A stretch of 64,000 nt of DNA from Ceratothoa steindachneri. Lineage: Eukaryota; Arthropoda; Malacostraca; Isopoda; Cymothoidae. A model generated the notes under the pieces. It made no database searches. It was not told the DNA's origin and saw nothing but the letters and a program-made list of their open reading frames with translations. Numbering within the stretch: the first letter of the stretch is position 1; every line of letters starts with the position of its first letter. The DNA lies in the NCBI GenBank assembly GCA_963969495.1, contig OZ018338.1, forward strand, positions 46,011,206 to 46,075,205. The letters run 5' to 3'. Made by a program: the position numbers and the translations under genes. Below are positions 22,483 through 35,669 of the stretch, one piece after another.

Positions 22483-22636
22483 TCACCTACGTGACCGTAT
22501 CCTACAGTGCGTGCAGCTAGTTGGGAACTGGCAGTGGCGAGAGGTCGTCCGCATCGCGAACGACACTCGTTTCACTAACCCCTTCCCTCTTCTGTCGGTA
22601 AGTGAAAAGGATGCTAGGTGTCGTAGATTAGCCGAG

Positions 22637-22638
<2 letters not shown>

Positions 22639-22691
<53 letters not shown>
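22639..22691. repeat. (TA)n microsatellite
   Basis: About 52 bases of alternating TA. Confidence 0.97.
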
Positions 22692-24074
<1,383 letters not shown>

Positions 24075-24077
24075 CTA

Positions 24078-25140
24078 AACTCTTATTATACCTCTACACT
24101 AGGCACTGATCCACCCAAACCCACCACCCTCCAAGTAAACAACCAAACATTCACAGACACCAACGTCATCATCGACGCATTTAGGTCCCACTTGGACACA
24201 GTTCCCACACACACACAACCCACCAAACCACATGCGCAATAGCATTTCCAGGAAGTCCATGAGTGGTTTCGGGCCCACGCTCACAAGCTAAGGCCCACCC
24301 CCCTGATACGAATGGAGCTGCTCGACTACACATCTACACTGACCACTCCCATCACCGTCGAAGAAACAAAACACTACATCAAAACAACACCAAAACGTGC
24401 ACCCGGCCCCTCTGGGCTACCGACCACACTAATACACAACCTCCCCGCAAACATATACCCTTCACTTACACACCTATTCAATGCCTCATTAGCCTCAGGC
24501 CGCTTCCCCAAAATATTCAAGGTCTCTCACAACATAGTTCTACACAAAAGGAACAAAGACCCCAGACATCTAAAGAATTACAGGCCTAGTGCTCTATTAG
24601 AGCACCTAGGCAAAATACGCGAACGTATGATCATCTGCCGTCTACGGGATTACCTGGAAGAGAGGAACTGGTTCTCTACTACCAATATGGGTTCAGGAGG
24701 GGCCGGTCTACTCAAGCGGCTGTGACCATCGTTCCTGACGGAATACAGAAAAATGCCAGGTACATCAAAAGACACTTTCCATTAGCAAGGACGTGGAGAA
24801 GTGCTTTGATAAGGTGTAAGGAGGGACTCCGTTGGAAACTCATCAACAATACGGAGTTTCCTCTCTGCACCAGAAGGCTCCTCTCGCACTACCTCATTGA
24901 ACGGAGATGCTACATAAAATACAACCATTCCCTCTCATAACCCTTCACACCACGCTCAGGCGTTTCCCAAGGAAGCGTATTGGCACCCACACTTTACATC
25001 ATGTACACAAATGATACCCCACGCTCACCCGAAAACTGCTTTCACACATATAGAGTATCCTACGCCGATGACGAGACCAATCTAGTCAGTGGCCGTTTAC
25101 CGGAGGAGATCGCGCTCTACGCATAAATAATACTAGACGC
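24078..25140 (+). pseudogene. LINE reverse transcriptase (Jockey/I-type), frameshifted
   Basis: The reading starts in the frame of [17 protein letters not shown], stops at 24240 and resumes at 24312-24725 with ITVEETKHYIKTTPKRAPGP, then LPTTLIHNLP and KDPRHLKNYRP (RT fingers). It then shifts frame to YQYGFRRGRSTQAAVT. Motif A is present as KDVEKCFDKV, but the next Trp codon is a stop. After another stop come RSGVSQGSVLAPTLYIMYTN and an intact YADDETN at 25061-25081. All RT motifs are present but in different frames, so the gene is dead. The element has no visible endonuclease here. Confidence 0.8.
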
Positions 25141-25265
25141 AAAGACAGAATACAAGGATAAATGGGTGAGTGCCACGAATCCTCACAAGAGACTGATGAC
25201 ACTCTTCGGCGCAAGAGAGCACTTTATGTGAATCGGTAATACAAAACAGAGGAAGTTGGCAGAGG

Positions 25266-25339
25266 AAATTAATTAAGGCAAAATACACAATGGTCTTCAA
25301 CAAAATTTGCATTCAAGAAAGACTGCTACCCAACTACAC

Positions 25340-25345
<6 letters not shown>
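25266..25345 (+). mobile_element. PLE ORF-start fragment
   Basis: Eighty bases correspond to the first 27 codons of the PLE frame at 18161, with the same words (AAATACACAATG, CAAGAAAGACTGCTA) at high identity. It is cut off on the right by a TA repeat and then by the LTR of gypsy element B. Confidence 0.85.

Positions 25346-25409
<64 letters not shown>
25342..25409. repeat. (TA)n microsatellite
   Basis: About 68 bases of TA ending exactly where the TGTCATAG start of the gypsy B LTR begins. Confidence 0.97.
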
Positions 25410-25412
<3 letters not shown>

Positions 25413-25620
25413 CATAGTATGGCCAAGTGTACGTGAATATGCGCACACATGCTCTAAGTTAGGCCAAGCAAGGTGACAACTGCTATTGTTCTAAAAGTGC
25501 GATTTGAATAGATAGCCGCAGCTGCGTGACCAAGTAATATAATAAACACAATGACAAAAAAATAGATTTTAATGCACACTAAATAAATAGCCCAACAATA
25601 GATATGGATATATTTAAGGA
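25410..25620 (-). repeat. Element B 3' LTR, first part
   Basis: Matches 34495-34690 closely, with shared GTATGGCCAAGTGTACGTG, GACAACTGCTATTGTTCTAA-like and GCAGCTGCGTGACCAAG blocks. It ends at ATATTTAAGGA, where element A begins. Confidence 0.9.
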
Positions 25621-26935
25621 TGTGATAGAACGGGTTGAGGCCGCTCAATTTTCAACCACTATCACATGTTATTTAAAACCACGATGCTACCCACGTGGAT
25701 CTTGGCTTCAAAGCCTGGCGCCTTATCGCAGCCACCTGAGTCAATGTTTAAACAAGGAGGTTTATCTTCCCCAGTCGCCCCATGCGCCGACCTCGCCAGA
25801 TTGAGTTAGGTTTATGGGCAGATAAGGCATTGTTCCCAGGCTCGGCTGTGCATTCCCTCGAAGCTCCCACTCCATTGTCCCCCACACCAAGGAGATGTCC
25901 CAGCTATTTATATGGAAACTTAACCACTAAGATTCAGATTGGAGATCCAGATTTTTGTCGTGAAACATCACTACGACCCACTCTCACCTTGTGCGCCAAG
26001 GGACCTCGACCTCGAGATTCACCATCACTTGTCCAGAAGAAGGACAATATCTCTTGAGTGCCAAGGTTCGAGCCTTTGTGACGCCAAGTCAACAAGGCTT
26101 CCTCTGTTGTTCAGAAAAAGAACAACGTTAGAACAGCCATTGGTCGTTCGAGCCTGTTGACAAGAAACGGTTCTCACCCCTCCTCCTGTTGTTTAGAAGA
26201 GAACAACGTAGAACAGCCATTGTTCGTTTGAGCCCGTTCGCCAAGAAACGGTTCTCACCCTTCCCTCTTGTTGTTCAGAAGAGAACAACATTAGAACAGC
26301 CATTGTTCTCGAGCCCGTAGACAAGAGACGGTTCTCACCGCCCCCCCCCTTGTTGTTAGGAAGAGAACAACGTAGAACAGCCATTGTTCTTCAAGCCGTT
26401 CGTCAAGAAACGGTTCTCATTCCCAAGACGTCACGTCAGGATCATTTAATTCCCCCCCCCCCCCCCCCTTTGGTTGGAACTCGCCAGCGGACCGAAATTC
26501 CTTCACGTCGCCTCCCTCTGCACAACAAGTATAATTACGTAAGCCGAACGTTACCTTTGAGTATTTAACCCTTTTGTCAACTCTATTTTGTGCTTTAAAT
26601 GGTTTAGCGAACCACCCATGCCCTTGACTTTATATTTGTTTCACCCTTTTTAAATCTTTTAATCCTCGGATTAGATCGATTCCCCACGATCCTTTTCATT
26701 CTATGTTTATGTCAATATTTTCCGTTTTGTGTGTTGTTGATAGTTATTATTAATAAAACTCTATTTTATTAATGATAGCAATATTATTATCCTTGAGCTC
26801 AGTTCCACTTCTTAAGCATATCGAAGATACATAATATCGGCCAGCCTAGACATCCACGCACTCTAAAGATAATTAAAGAAGTTCCCTCAACGAATAGTTA
26901 TATATGGTATATCGTCGAGAGTCCATTCTACGACA
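25621..26935 (+). repeat. Element A 5' LTR
   Basis: 1315 bp. It contains four tandem units at 26104-26425, a poly-C tract near 26452-26468, a TATA-like GAGTATTTAAC near 26560 and an AATAAA signal near 26753. Internal sequence starts at 26936 with an AT-rich spacer and then TTTGGTATCAGGTGTG, a candidate primer-binding region. Confidence 0.92.
26104..26425 (+). repeat. Four tandem 75-85-bp units inside the LTR
   Basis: Each unit carries TTGTTCAGAAGAGAACAA (an imperfect palindrome), GTAGAACAGCCATTGTTC, and AAGAAACGGTTCTCA. Four units recur at about 31077-31400 in the 3' LTR. Repeats in this position often act as enhancer or binding-site arrays; that role is inferred. Confidence 0.85.
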
Positions 26936-27304
26936 TAAATATATATATATACTATTTAAATTTGGTATCAGGTGTGTAAGGTTTAACGCTATATCTTTGC
27001 AAACACTGGTCTCAGTCGAGTAAAGCATAGTGTTATTCGTTATAATAATAGAGTATAGTAGTTCCCTTTTGTTTAACGATTGCTATTCCCTTTTTTTGAA
27101 ACTTAAGAAGCTGGAGTAGCTCAAGGAACTGTTATAATAATTTGTTTGTGTTTTTTTTTGTGATTTTAGTCAGTGGTTATTTAGATTGAGAAACCAAGTA
27201 CGAATAGTTCAATACCCCTATTTAGGTAGGCTAATTCTCTAGAAGGCATAATTCTTGTTGCAAGGAATTTTAGATGGTTGACTGTTGCGCCCCCAAGTGC
27301 AAAG

Positions 27305-28666
27305 ATGACGCAGTTCGAAATCTTTAAAGCGCAAGGAGAGTCCTTGGGACTTTCCGGAAAAGAACTAATTAAGTACGTTCAAGAGAAGCAAAGAAAGAGA
27401 AAGAGAAATCCAACGAGAAAAAAGAGAAAGAGAAATCCAAGGAGAAGAAAGAGAAAGAGAAATCCAACGAGAAGAAAGAGAAAGAGAAATCCAACGAGAA
27501 AATATAAAAAGAGAAAGAGAAATCCAACGAGAAGAAAGAGAAAGAGAAATCCAACGAGAAGAAAGAGAAAGAGAAATCCAACGAGAAGAGACACAAAGAG
27601 AAAGAGAAATCCAACGAGAAGAAAGAGAAAGAGAAATCCAACGAGAAGAAAGAGAAAGAGAGGAACGGGCAAGACAAGCTGAGCTTTACCATCAGATTGA
27701 ATTAGCTCGAGGTGAAGCAGAAATACAGTCATCCAGTTCCCGTTCCGAAGCCCCCCCCCCAATCTCTCACTAAAGCTCCCCAATTTCAAGGAAGGAGAGG
27801 ATTTCGGAGCATTTTTAGCCCACTTCGAAAAGATCCTCGAAATCAATAACATGGATCTGGAGGCTAAAGGTTTAGTCAGATTACTTCCCTTGTTACATTG
27901 TAAATTGCGCGAAATTTTTATATCTTTACCATCTGAATGTACAATTAACTACAGCACCTCAAAAGCTGAGTTATTGGCCGCTCATAATATGACTCCCGAT
28001 TTCTACCGCCAAGAATTTCGAGGAGGTCGTATTAAACCCGGACAGACGTTACGTCAATTCGGATACATTCTTCAGAGGAATTTTAAATTTTGGTTAGAAT
28101 CCTTAAAGGTTGATCCTGACTACGAGTCCTTAACAGACTTCGTGTTGCGGGATCGATTTTTGGCGTCTCTCCCGACGGAGATCCGCGCGTTCGTCAAGGA
28201 TCGTTGGTGCCAGACCTTTAAAGAATGTACCGAAGAAGCGGATGTCTATGCCGCAAGCCATAATTTATACCCAAAGGAGAATCGAACTTCTCACCCATCC
28301 CCCTACAAGGGAAGAAGGAAGGATTCGCGCCCCTTCACAGGAAAGCCGACGAAGTTTCCGAGCCCCGTAAAACCCCAAAACTTCATTTCCCAAAACCAAC
28401 AACGAAACTCCAAACCTCCCGTTAAGATTTCTCCTCCATCTTTCTTCCCGAAGCGACCAATCATATGCTTCACCTGTGGTGTAGAAAACCACATGAGCTG
28501 GAATTGCCCCAAAAATTCTAGGCTTAAAAGCGGACCAGCCCACCAAGTTCACCAGATTAATGCCACCCCAGCTCCTCCGGTGGTGCAGACCCAAGCAGCA
28601 ACTTCTCCCCCTCCGTCAGGCCACCAGGTAAATTATATTTTTATAAAAGTTCATCGGGAACTTTGA
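27305..28666 (+). pseudogene. Element A gag: SCAN-like capsid and zinc knuckle
   Basis: The likely start is ATG 27305 (MTQFEIFKAQGESLGLSGKE). A charged repeat region at 27390-27670 is built of units AAAGAGAAATCCAACGAGAA. The frame that flows into the next part (REREIQREE-like, then ARQAELYHQIELARGEAEIQ) differs from the starting frame, and the poly-C near 27752 shifts it again, so indels have broken the gene. The 271-codon part from 27851 holds a SCAN/capsid-like fold signature: FYRQEFRGG, LRQFGYILQRNFKFWLES, DRFLASLPTEIRAFVKDRW. A CX2CX4HX4C knuckle (CFTCGVENHMSWNC) follows near 28470-28510. Gag would form the particle that packages the RNA. Confidence 0.85.
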
Positions 28667-30174
28667 AATTTGAGGAGGGCAGCGTGAACGGCTGCCGAGT
28701 ATCGACTCTCGTCAGGGACACAGGATGTACGTGTTTCATCGTGTCCGACGAAATCTTCCCCCCAGTGGACCCTAACCACGAAAGATTTGCGGTGGTACAT
28801 GACTACCTAAGGCGGGCGAACCAATTCCCCGTCGTTAGATGTTACCTGCAGTGTCAATATTATGATGGCTGGGTTGAATTTATTTCAGCACCCATACAAT
28901 TCTCTTCCGTACTTATAGGACAGAGCTCCCAAAGAAGTTCCGACCCTGAGTCCCAGGCCACCCTTTCTCGATGCCGAGCTAAGAAAGAAGCCCAGGAGCC
29001 CGTCTCCCTCAAAACCCCGATACCGTCCGGATTCTCGGAGATCCTTAACCAGGACCTTAGGACGGCAAAAAAGGAGTGTGAATTACTAACACCCTTAGGC
29101 GATAAGGCCCAAGACAAGGACACGGAGACTGTCCGTGGACCAAAAGAAAAAAAGTACCCTCAACGCGCCCATGGAGATACCTTCGTAGCACTGGACGAAA
29201 CATCGGCGCTTGAAGAAGATTACCCCGCGGAGTCCCTTAATGTAATACAGACAGTTTGCATCCAACCTGATGCCGATTACCTTCCTCCTTCCCTACCAGG
29301 CAAGTCTTTGGAACCCTCTGACCTGGATATTGACGCGCAGCTGACACCACATCAAAAGAGACAGCTACAAGAACTATTTGAATGGAGTCACCATTTAACC
29401 ACCCTATTAGCTCTTTTCGAGCGACTGCGCGAAAATGGCCTCACCATTGGCCCCAGCAAATGCCATTTTGCCCACGAAACCATAAAATACTTGGGTTTCA
29501 AAATAGGACAAAGCCAGTTAGGTCTCCAAGAGGATAAGATTAAGGCAATCGCCGACATGCCCCTCCCGATTACAAAGAAGCAATTAAGATCGTTCCTAGG
29601 ATCAGCTTCGTACTATCGGCGATTTGTTCCGAATTTCGCTGCAATTTCGGCGCCCTTCAGCTCCCTTTTAAAAAAGAATTCCACCGATCGTCTAGGTTGG
29701 AATGATGTCGCTGTTTCCCATTTTAATCAGCTCAAAAGTAAGCTCATTTCTGCCCCCATTTTTAAGTTGCCCAACCCGGAAAAATCCTTTGGGATTAAGA
29801 CCGATGCGAGCAATGAGGGCATTGGAGGTGTACTCCCTCAATACGAGGATGACGGAACGAGTCATCCAGTTGCATATGCTAGTCGCCAATTATTACCACG
29901 CGAAAAGAGATATGCCACTATAGAGAAGGAAGCTCTATCAATTATCTGGGTTACAGACAGATTCAAAATGTACTTGATAGGAAAAGAATTTCAGATAGGA
30001 ACCGACCACCGTTCGGTAGCCTAAATTAGGAATGTGCGACACTACAACGGCCGAATGATTTGCTGGAGTTTACTCTTGCAAGAGTATCAATTTAGAATAA
30101 ATTATATAAAAGGTTCCGATAACCAGGTCGCTGATGCACTCAGTAGGAATGCGTTACCGAATAGCGTAGAGTAA
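28663..30174 (+). pseudogene. Element A pol: protease, partial RT, RNase H
   Basis: Pol follows gag in the -1 frame with a short overlap; the codons upstream of 28663 are also open. Residues 19-21 are the protease DTG. A linker containing QLTPHQKRQLQELFE precedes an abrupt jump to WSHHLTTLLALFERLRENGL and KCHFAHETIKYLGFKIG, so the RT palm with YxDD is deleted while thumb and connection remain (KKQLRSFLGSASYYRRFVPN). RNase H has its acidic residues: D381 in KTDASNEG, Glu in IEKEALSIIW and Asp in GTDHRS. A stop at 30022-30024 interrupts it, but the frame continues to GSDNQVADALSRN and ends at 30174. No integrase lies between this and the 3' LTR. Confidence 0.9.
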
Positions 30175-30592
30175 TTGTATTCGTAGGATTAGGATCTGTT
30201 TGTATGTATATACCGTCTTGTACGACTTAAATTAAATTCTCTTGTAATATAATTATTTAATGTATATGTCTGAATTTTGTAACGCTCAATGTCTATTTTT
30301 TTGTATGTATATATATTTGTACCCATTAAATTACGTATAAATTATTTTCTCCCATATATACTAATTTTAAATCATTTCATTGTTCCATGCCCTTTTTTTT
30401 TTATTAAGTTTGTATTAAAGGTTATTTTCCCCTATAATCAAAAGATCAAAATAATCATATGTATTGAGGTAATACTAGTTAGGTGCATGAAGGTACTGTT
30501 GGTACAAGAAAACGAGTTCCCCACAACGGAGCTCTATCCTTGTCCCTTCTCTCGTTTTTTTCGAAGTGACAACTTCCCCCGGAATGGAGGGG
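30175..30592 (+). other. Element A 3' non-coding region and polypurine tract
   Basis: About 400 AT-rich bases without an integrase-like frame, ending in the polypurine tract at 30581-30592 that would prime plus-strand synthesis next to the TGTGATAG start of the 3' LTR. Confidence 0.8.
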
Positions 30593-31900
30593 TGTGATAG
30601 AACGGGTTGAGGCCACTTAAATTTCAACCACTATCACATGTTATTTAAAACCCCGATGCTACCCACGTGAATCTTCGCTTTGAAGCTGGGTGCCTTATCG
30701 CAGCCACCTGAGTCCATGTTTAAACAAGGAGGTTTATCCTTCCCCGTTCGCCTCATGCGTTGACCTCGCCAGATTGAGTTAGACTTATGGGAAGATAAGG
30801 CATTGTTCCCAGGCTCGGCTGTGCATTCCCTCGAAGCTCCCACTCCATTGTCCCCCACACCAAGGAGATGTCCCGGCTATTTATATGGAAACTTAACCAC
30901 TAAGATTCAGATTGGAGATCCACATTTTCGTCGCAAAAAATCACTACGACCCACTCTCACCTTGTGCGCCAAGGGACCTCGACCTCGAGATTCACCATCA
31001 CTTGTCCAGAAGAAGGACAATATCCCTTGAGTGCCAAGGTTCGAGCCTTTGTGTCGCCAAGTCCACAGGGCTTCCCCTGTTGTTCAGAAAGAGAACAACG
31101 TTAGAACAGCCATTGTTCGTTCGAGCCCGTTGAAAAGAAACGGTTTTCACCCCCCATCCTTCCCCTGTTGTTCAGAAGAGAACAACGTAGAACAACCATT
31201 GTTCGTTTGAGCACGTTCGCCAAGAAACGGTTCTCACCATTATCCCTTGTTGTTCAGAAGAGAATAACTTGAGAACAGCCATTGTTCTCGAGCCCGTAGA
31301 CAAGAGGTGGTTCTCCCCTCTCCCTGTTGTTCAGAAGAGAACAACGTAGAACAGCCATTGTTCTTCAAGCCGTTCGTCAAGAAACGGTTTTCATTCCCAA
31401 GATGCCACGTCAGGATCATTTAATTCCTCCCCCTTCGGCTGGAACTCGCAAGCAGGCCGAAATTCCTTCACGTTGCCTTCCTCTGCACAACAAGTATAAT
31501 TACGTAAGCCGAACGTTACCTTTGAGTATTTAACATTTTTGTCAACTCTATTCTGTGCTTTAAATGGTTTAGCGAACCATCCTATCCCCTTGACTTTATA
31601 TTTGTTTTGCCTTTTTTAAATCTTTTAATCCTTGGATTAGCTCGATTCCCCACGACCCTTTCCATTCTCTGTTTATGTCAATATTTTCCGATTTGTGTGT
31701 TGTTGATAGTTATTATTAATAAAACTATTTTATTAATGATAGCAATATTATTATTCTTGAGCTCAGTTCCACTTCTTAAGCATATCGAAGGTATAATAAT
31801 ATCGGCCAGCCTAGACATCCACGCACTCTAAAGATAATTAAAGAAGTTTCTTCAACGAATAGTTATATATGGTATATCGTCGAGAGTCCATTCTACGACA
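30593..31900 (+). repeat. Element A 3' LTR
   Basis: 1308 bp, collinear with 25621-26935 except for point changes and small indels (for example a shorter C-run near 31427-31435). It ends CATTCTACGACA. Confidence 0.92.
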
Positions 31901-31905
31901 AAGGG

Positions 31906-32370
31906 TACATATTTAAGACGGACTTAAGCTCCGAATATTAATTAGATAATCGTGGTTAAGGAATGGTTATAATAGAAGATTGCGGGTGCATCTATACCCG
32001 GAGTTCTTCAAAAAGGGAGAGAGATTGAGATATTCTCTAACCTTGTTATCGGGTGTGATAACTCTAGCGTCTCCTTGCGGTGAGGTGTCAAAGGGAGGGA
32101 GGGATCAGCGGGCCAGACGGGCGACCAGCGCCGCGAGCCATAAAGCGGTTCATAGCAAATACTACAAAGCAATCTCTCAACCCGAGGTGGGGTGGGGGGG
32201 AGATTGAGACGCCTGGGAGGTAGCCTCTGTGTGAATTTCACGGAGACCTGGCGGCGAGTCCAAAAAGTGTGAGGTCGAAAGTGGGTGGGGAGTAACGACT
32301 CATTTTCTTTCCCGAAGTAATAATATCTTAGGAAAAAACTGTCTACAATAATTTCATTAAGAGGGCAACT
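31906..32370 (-). repeat. Element B 3' LTR, second part
   Basis: Collinear with 34811-35599: TACATATTTAAGACGG, CCCGGAGTTCTTCAAAA, GGATCAGCGGGCCAGACGGG and AGTCCAAAAAGTGTGAGGTC are shared. Relative to the other LTR it lacks about 460 bp (34880-35340 equivalent) and has about 110 extra bases near 32135-32240. The inner edge is not sharply defined. Confidence 0.85.
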
Positions 32371-32599
32371 TGTAAAGCTAAAACTTTAATGTTTACCAAC
32401 AGAGAAAAAAACATAACACTACACGGGATTTACATATGTGTAACCACAGATAACTTAATCTATACATACGCTAATACAACATATATGTCAAAAACAGAGA
32501 AAAATAGTATTTACAAAAAATTGAATCGAACGCGAATTATACTATACACTCAGGTTGTTGGAGGGTGGTCTTGTGTAGGATTCCTACTTAAGCTATCGG

Positions 32600-33125
32600 C
32601 TACGCAGTTTTCTGTGCCTTTAAATACATCTTAAACTTACGAATAGACGACATTATGGCTAACGCTTCAAGCTCTTTGGTGGCATACGCCTTTTCGCTAT
32701 GGGACAGTTTCGTGATAGCATATCCTACAGCATATCCCACTCTATCATCATCATATTGGACGAGAGCACAAGGTAGTCCATCCTGGGAGGCCTCCGTACA
32801 AACACTGGATGTTTTATTAGAATTCAGTAATCTCAAGATAGGGGCAGAGATTAATTTCCGCGGAAGGGGTTTAATGGACTAGAACGGGGGACGTTCTTTT
32901 AAACATGCCGTTAAGGGGCGCGGCTATGGCAGCGAAATTCGGCCCAAAAGCATGATATAATGACAGGAAAAAGCCTTCCAATAAGGCAAGGAATTGAGCC
33001 CTCTCAATAGTAGCGACATTTGGTTTTAAGTTCAAGTGGCAGTGAGGCTCCGCTAGGGAAGAAGGAAGTGTCGGCAGGGGATACTTATTGTCTGCTTTCA
33101 CGCGCACCGTTTGGACCAGACACAC
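32600..33125 (-). pseudogene. Element B RT remnants and RNase H
   Basis: The frame 33125-32871 contains VKADNKYPLPTL (RT finger block) followed at once by LNLKPNVATIERAQFL and FGPNFAAIAAPLNGMFKR (thumb/connection), so the palm is deleted. The next frame, 32836-32600, has VCTEASQDGLPCALVQYDDD, KLSHSEKAYATKELEALAI and FKMYLKAQ, the gypsy RNase H, with the first Asp of TDAS replaced by Glu. RNase H then runs out less than 250 bp before the 3' LTR, leaving no room for an integrase. Confidence 0.85.
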
Positions 33126-33198
33126 GGGTTCAACGGGGTAGATGTGTCCCTCGCTTGACGATGACGAATTTGGCCTATTGGGCTTATTGAGACGCGGG

Positions 33199-33420
33199 CT
33201 AAGGGCTCGGGCACTCTCGGGGTCTTTTAAAGGGGGGCGGGGTTACACGCCCTTTAAAGGTGACCTTCTGGCAAAGGTCAAAGGACTTGAAGAAGTTGAT
33301 AATTCCTTTGGCCGCTCCTGGCCGAAAGAAATATTTAAAATATCGCGGTGCCGTTTTGTTATGGCCGAAGTGTCCGGCCATTAGTCAATCATGAGCCATC
33401 TTTAGAACGGGTTCGATATA
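33199..33420 (-). pseudogene. Element B integrase zinc-binding (HHCC) domain
   Basis: The minus strand reads VLKMAHD, stop, LMAGHFGHNKTAPRYF, FFRPGAAKGIINFFKS, FDLCQKV. Spacing is His, six positions, His, then 29 residues to the first position of CX2C (here Phe for Cys) and the last Cys, which fits the H2C2 finger of retroviral-type integrases. The usual FFWPGM appears as FFRPGA. It lies upstream of the RT/RNase H remnants on the coding strand, and no catalytic core follows. Confidence 0.8.
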
Positions 33421-33599
33421 TGCTCTCGGCCCACACAACGCGTTAGGCGGGGGGCTCTCCGGCTCAACAGAAGAACGGTATACCAATACGTCCTTCACGG
33501 TGTATTAGATCTTCCGATCGCTTCGCACCGTTTCAGTCTCCTTCTTCCTTTCTTTTTCACACAGGGGTTGTAATGGGGGCCATTCTTCGGTGCATCATC

Positions 33600-33800
33600 A
33601 CATTGAACCTTGGTGGCGAGGTCGATGTCTGGGGACGATAGGGGTACCGGAAGCGATTCATCCTTCTCGACCTGGGCCCTGGTACCGACTGGCTGAGAAA
33701 TTGGTTTTGGGGAGAGCTGCGCGCTCTGCTTAATGAAGACGGATCAGAATTTCATCGGGGCCGCGAATACGTCTGCCCATCCATCTTTGTATGTGGGGAG
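33600..33800 (-). pseudogene. Element B protease end and linker
   Basis: WADVFAAPMKF followed by VFIKQSAQLSPKP corresponds to the end of the element A protease region (WVEFISAPIQFSSVLIGQSS). The frame is broken by stops. This places the protease between gag and the integrase finger. Confidence 0.55.
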
Positions 33801-33889
33801 TTTTAATGAGGGTACTTGAGCCTGTTCATTTCAAGATCCTACGGAGCTTATCTCGACTTGGTCGCGCCTTATCTCTCTCTCATGCTGAC

Positions 33890-34230
33890 TAATTTTGACA
33901 TTCTCTTCCGCTTTTCTCTGGGCTTTTCTTTATTCCCTTTATCTCTGTGCTTTTCTTTCTTCGACTTCTGCATCTCTCTACGCTTTTCTTTCTTTCTCTT
34001 CTGATTCTCTCTATGCTTTTATTTCTTCGGCTTCTGCTTTTCTTTCTTCGTTTTCTCTCTGTGCTTTTCTTACTTCTTCCTCTCTCTGTGGTTTTCTTTC
34101 TTCTTCTTTTCTCTGTGCTTTCCTTTCCGCACGTTCGTTACGTTCCTCTTCCTGGACCTAAGTGATTAAATCTTTCCCAGATAAGCCTAGGATCTGCCCT
34201 TGCTTATGAAAGCGATCGAATGAAGACATC
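33890..34230 (-). pseudogene. Element B gag N-terminus with charged tract
   Basis: Starts at 34230 with MSSFDRFHKQGQILGLSGKD, aligned with element A gag (FEIFKAQGESLGLSGKE). A stop follows, then a Lys/Glu/Arg-rich stretch (KEEERK-like) to about 33895. The capsid and zinc knuckle are missing. Confidence 0.8.
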
Positions 34231-34494
34231 CCGGATATGGTACTTCCAGCCTTTGCAAACAAAAAGCTGCCAGAGCAATTGAAGCTTTCCTCCAAAACAA
34301 ATATAAATTCTACTAAAAAATTATTAACATTTTGTGTCTCACGACACAAGAAAAGACGGTTAGTATTACCGCTTAAAGAAAATTGTCCTAATATATTGTT
34401 GTTCGGATATTTTTTGGTAATGAAGCTGCTATCAATTGAACTTAGTGCTACAAAATCAGGTGAGGGAGACCCAAAAGCCTGTCGCCAATTATTT

Positions 34495-35599
<1,105 letters not shown>

Positions 35600-35667
<68 letters not shown>
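35600..35667. repeat. (TA)n microsatellite flanking element B
   Basis: About 67 bases of TA at the right outer edge of element B, mirroring 25342-25409 on the left. Confidence 0.95.

Positions 35668-35669
<2 letters not shown>

Larger units (their letters stand above)
25621..31900 (+). mobile_element. Ty3/gypsy element A (Gmr1-like)
   Basis: Plus-strand element of 6280 bp with LTRs 25621-26935 and 30593-31900 (both TGTGATAG...CTACGACA). A polypurine tract GGAATGGAGGGG lies just before the 3' LTR. The flanks AAGGA (25616-25620) and AAGGG (31901-31905) fit a 5-bp target duplication with one change. Gag and a shortened pol are present, but no integrase and no RT catalytic core, so it could move only with help from another copy. 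The LTRs differ at many positions, so the insertion is not recent. Confidence 0.92.

Noticed and set aside
27379..27852. 157-codon minus-strand frame rich in Leu and Phe
   Set aside because: Shadow of the charged gag repeat read backwards.
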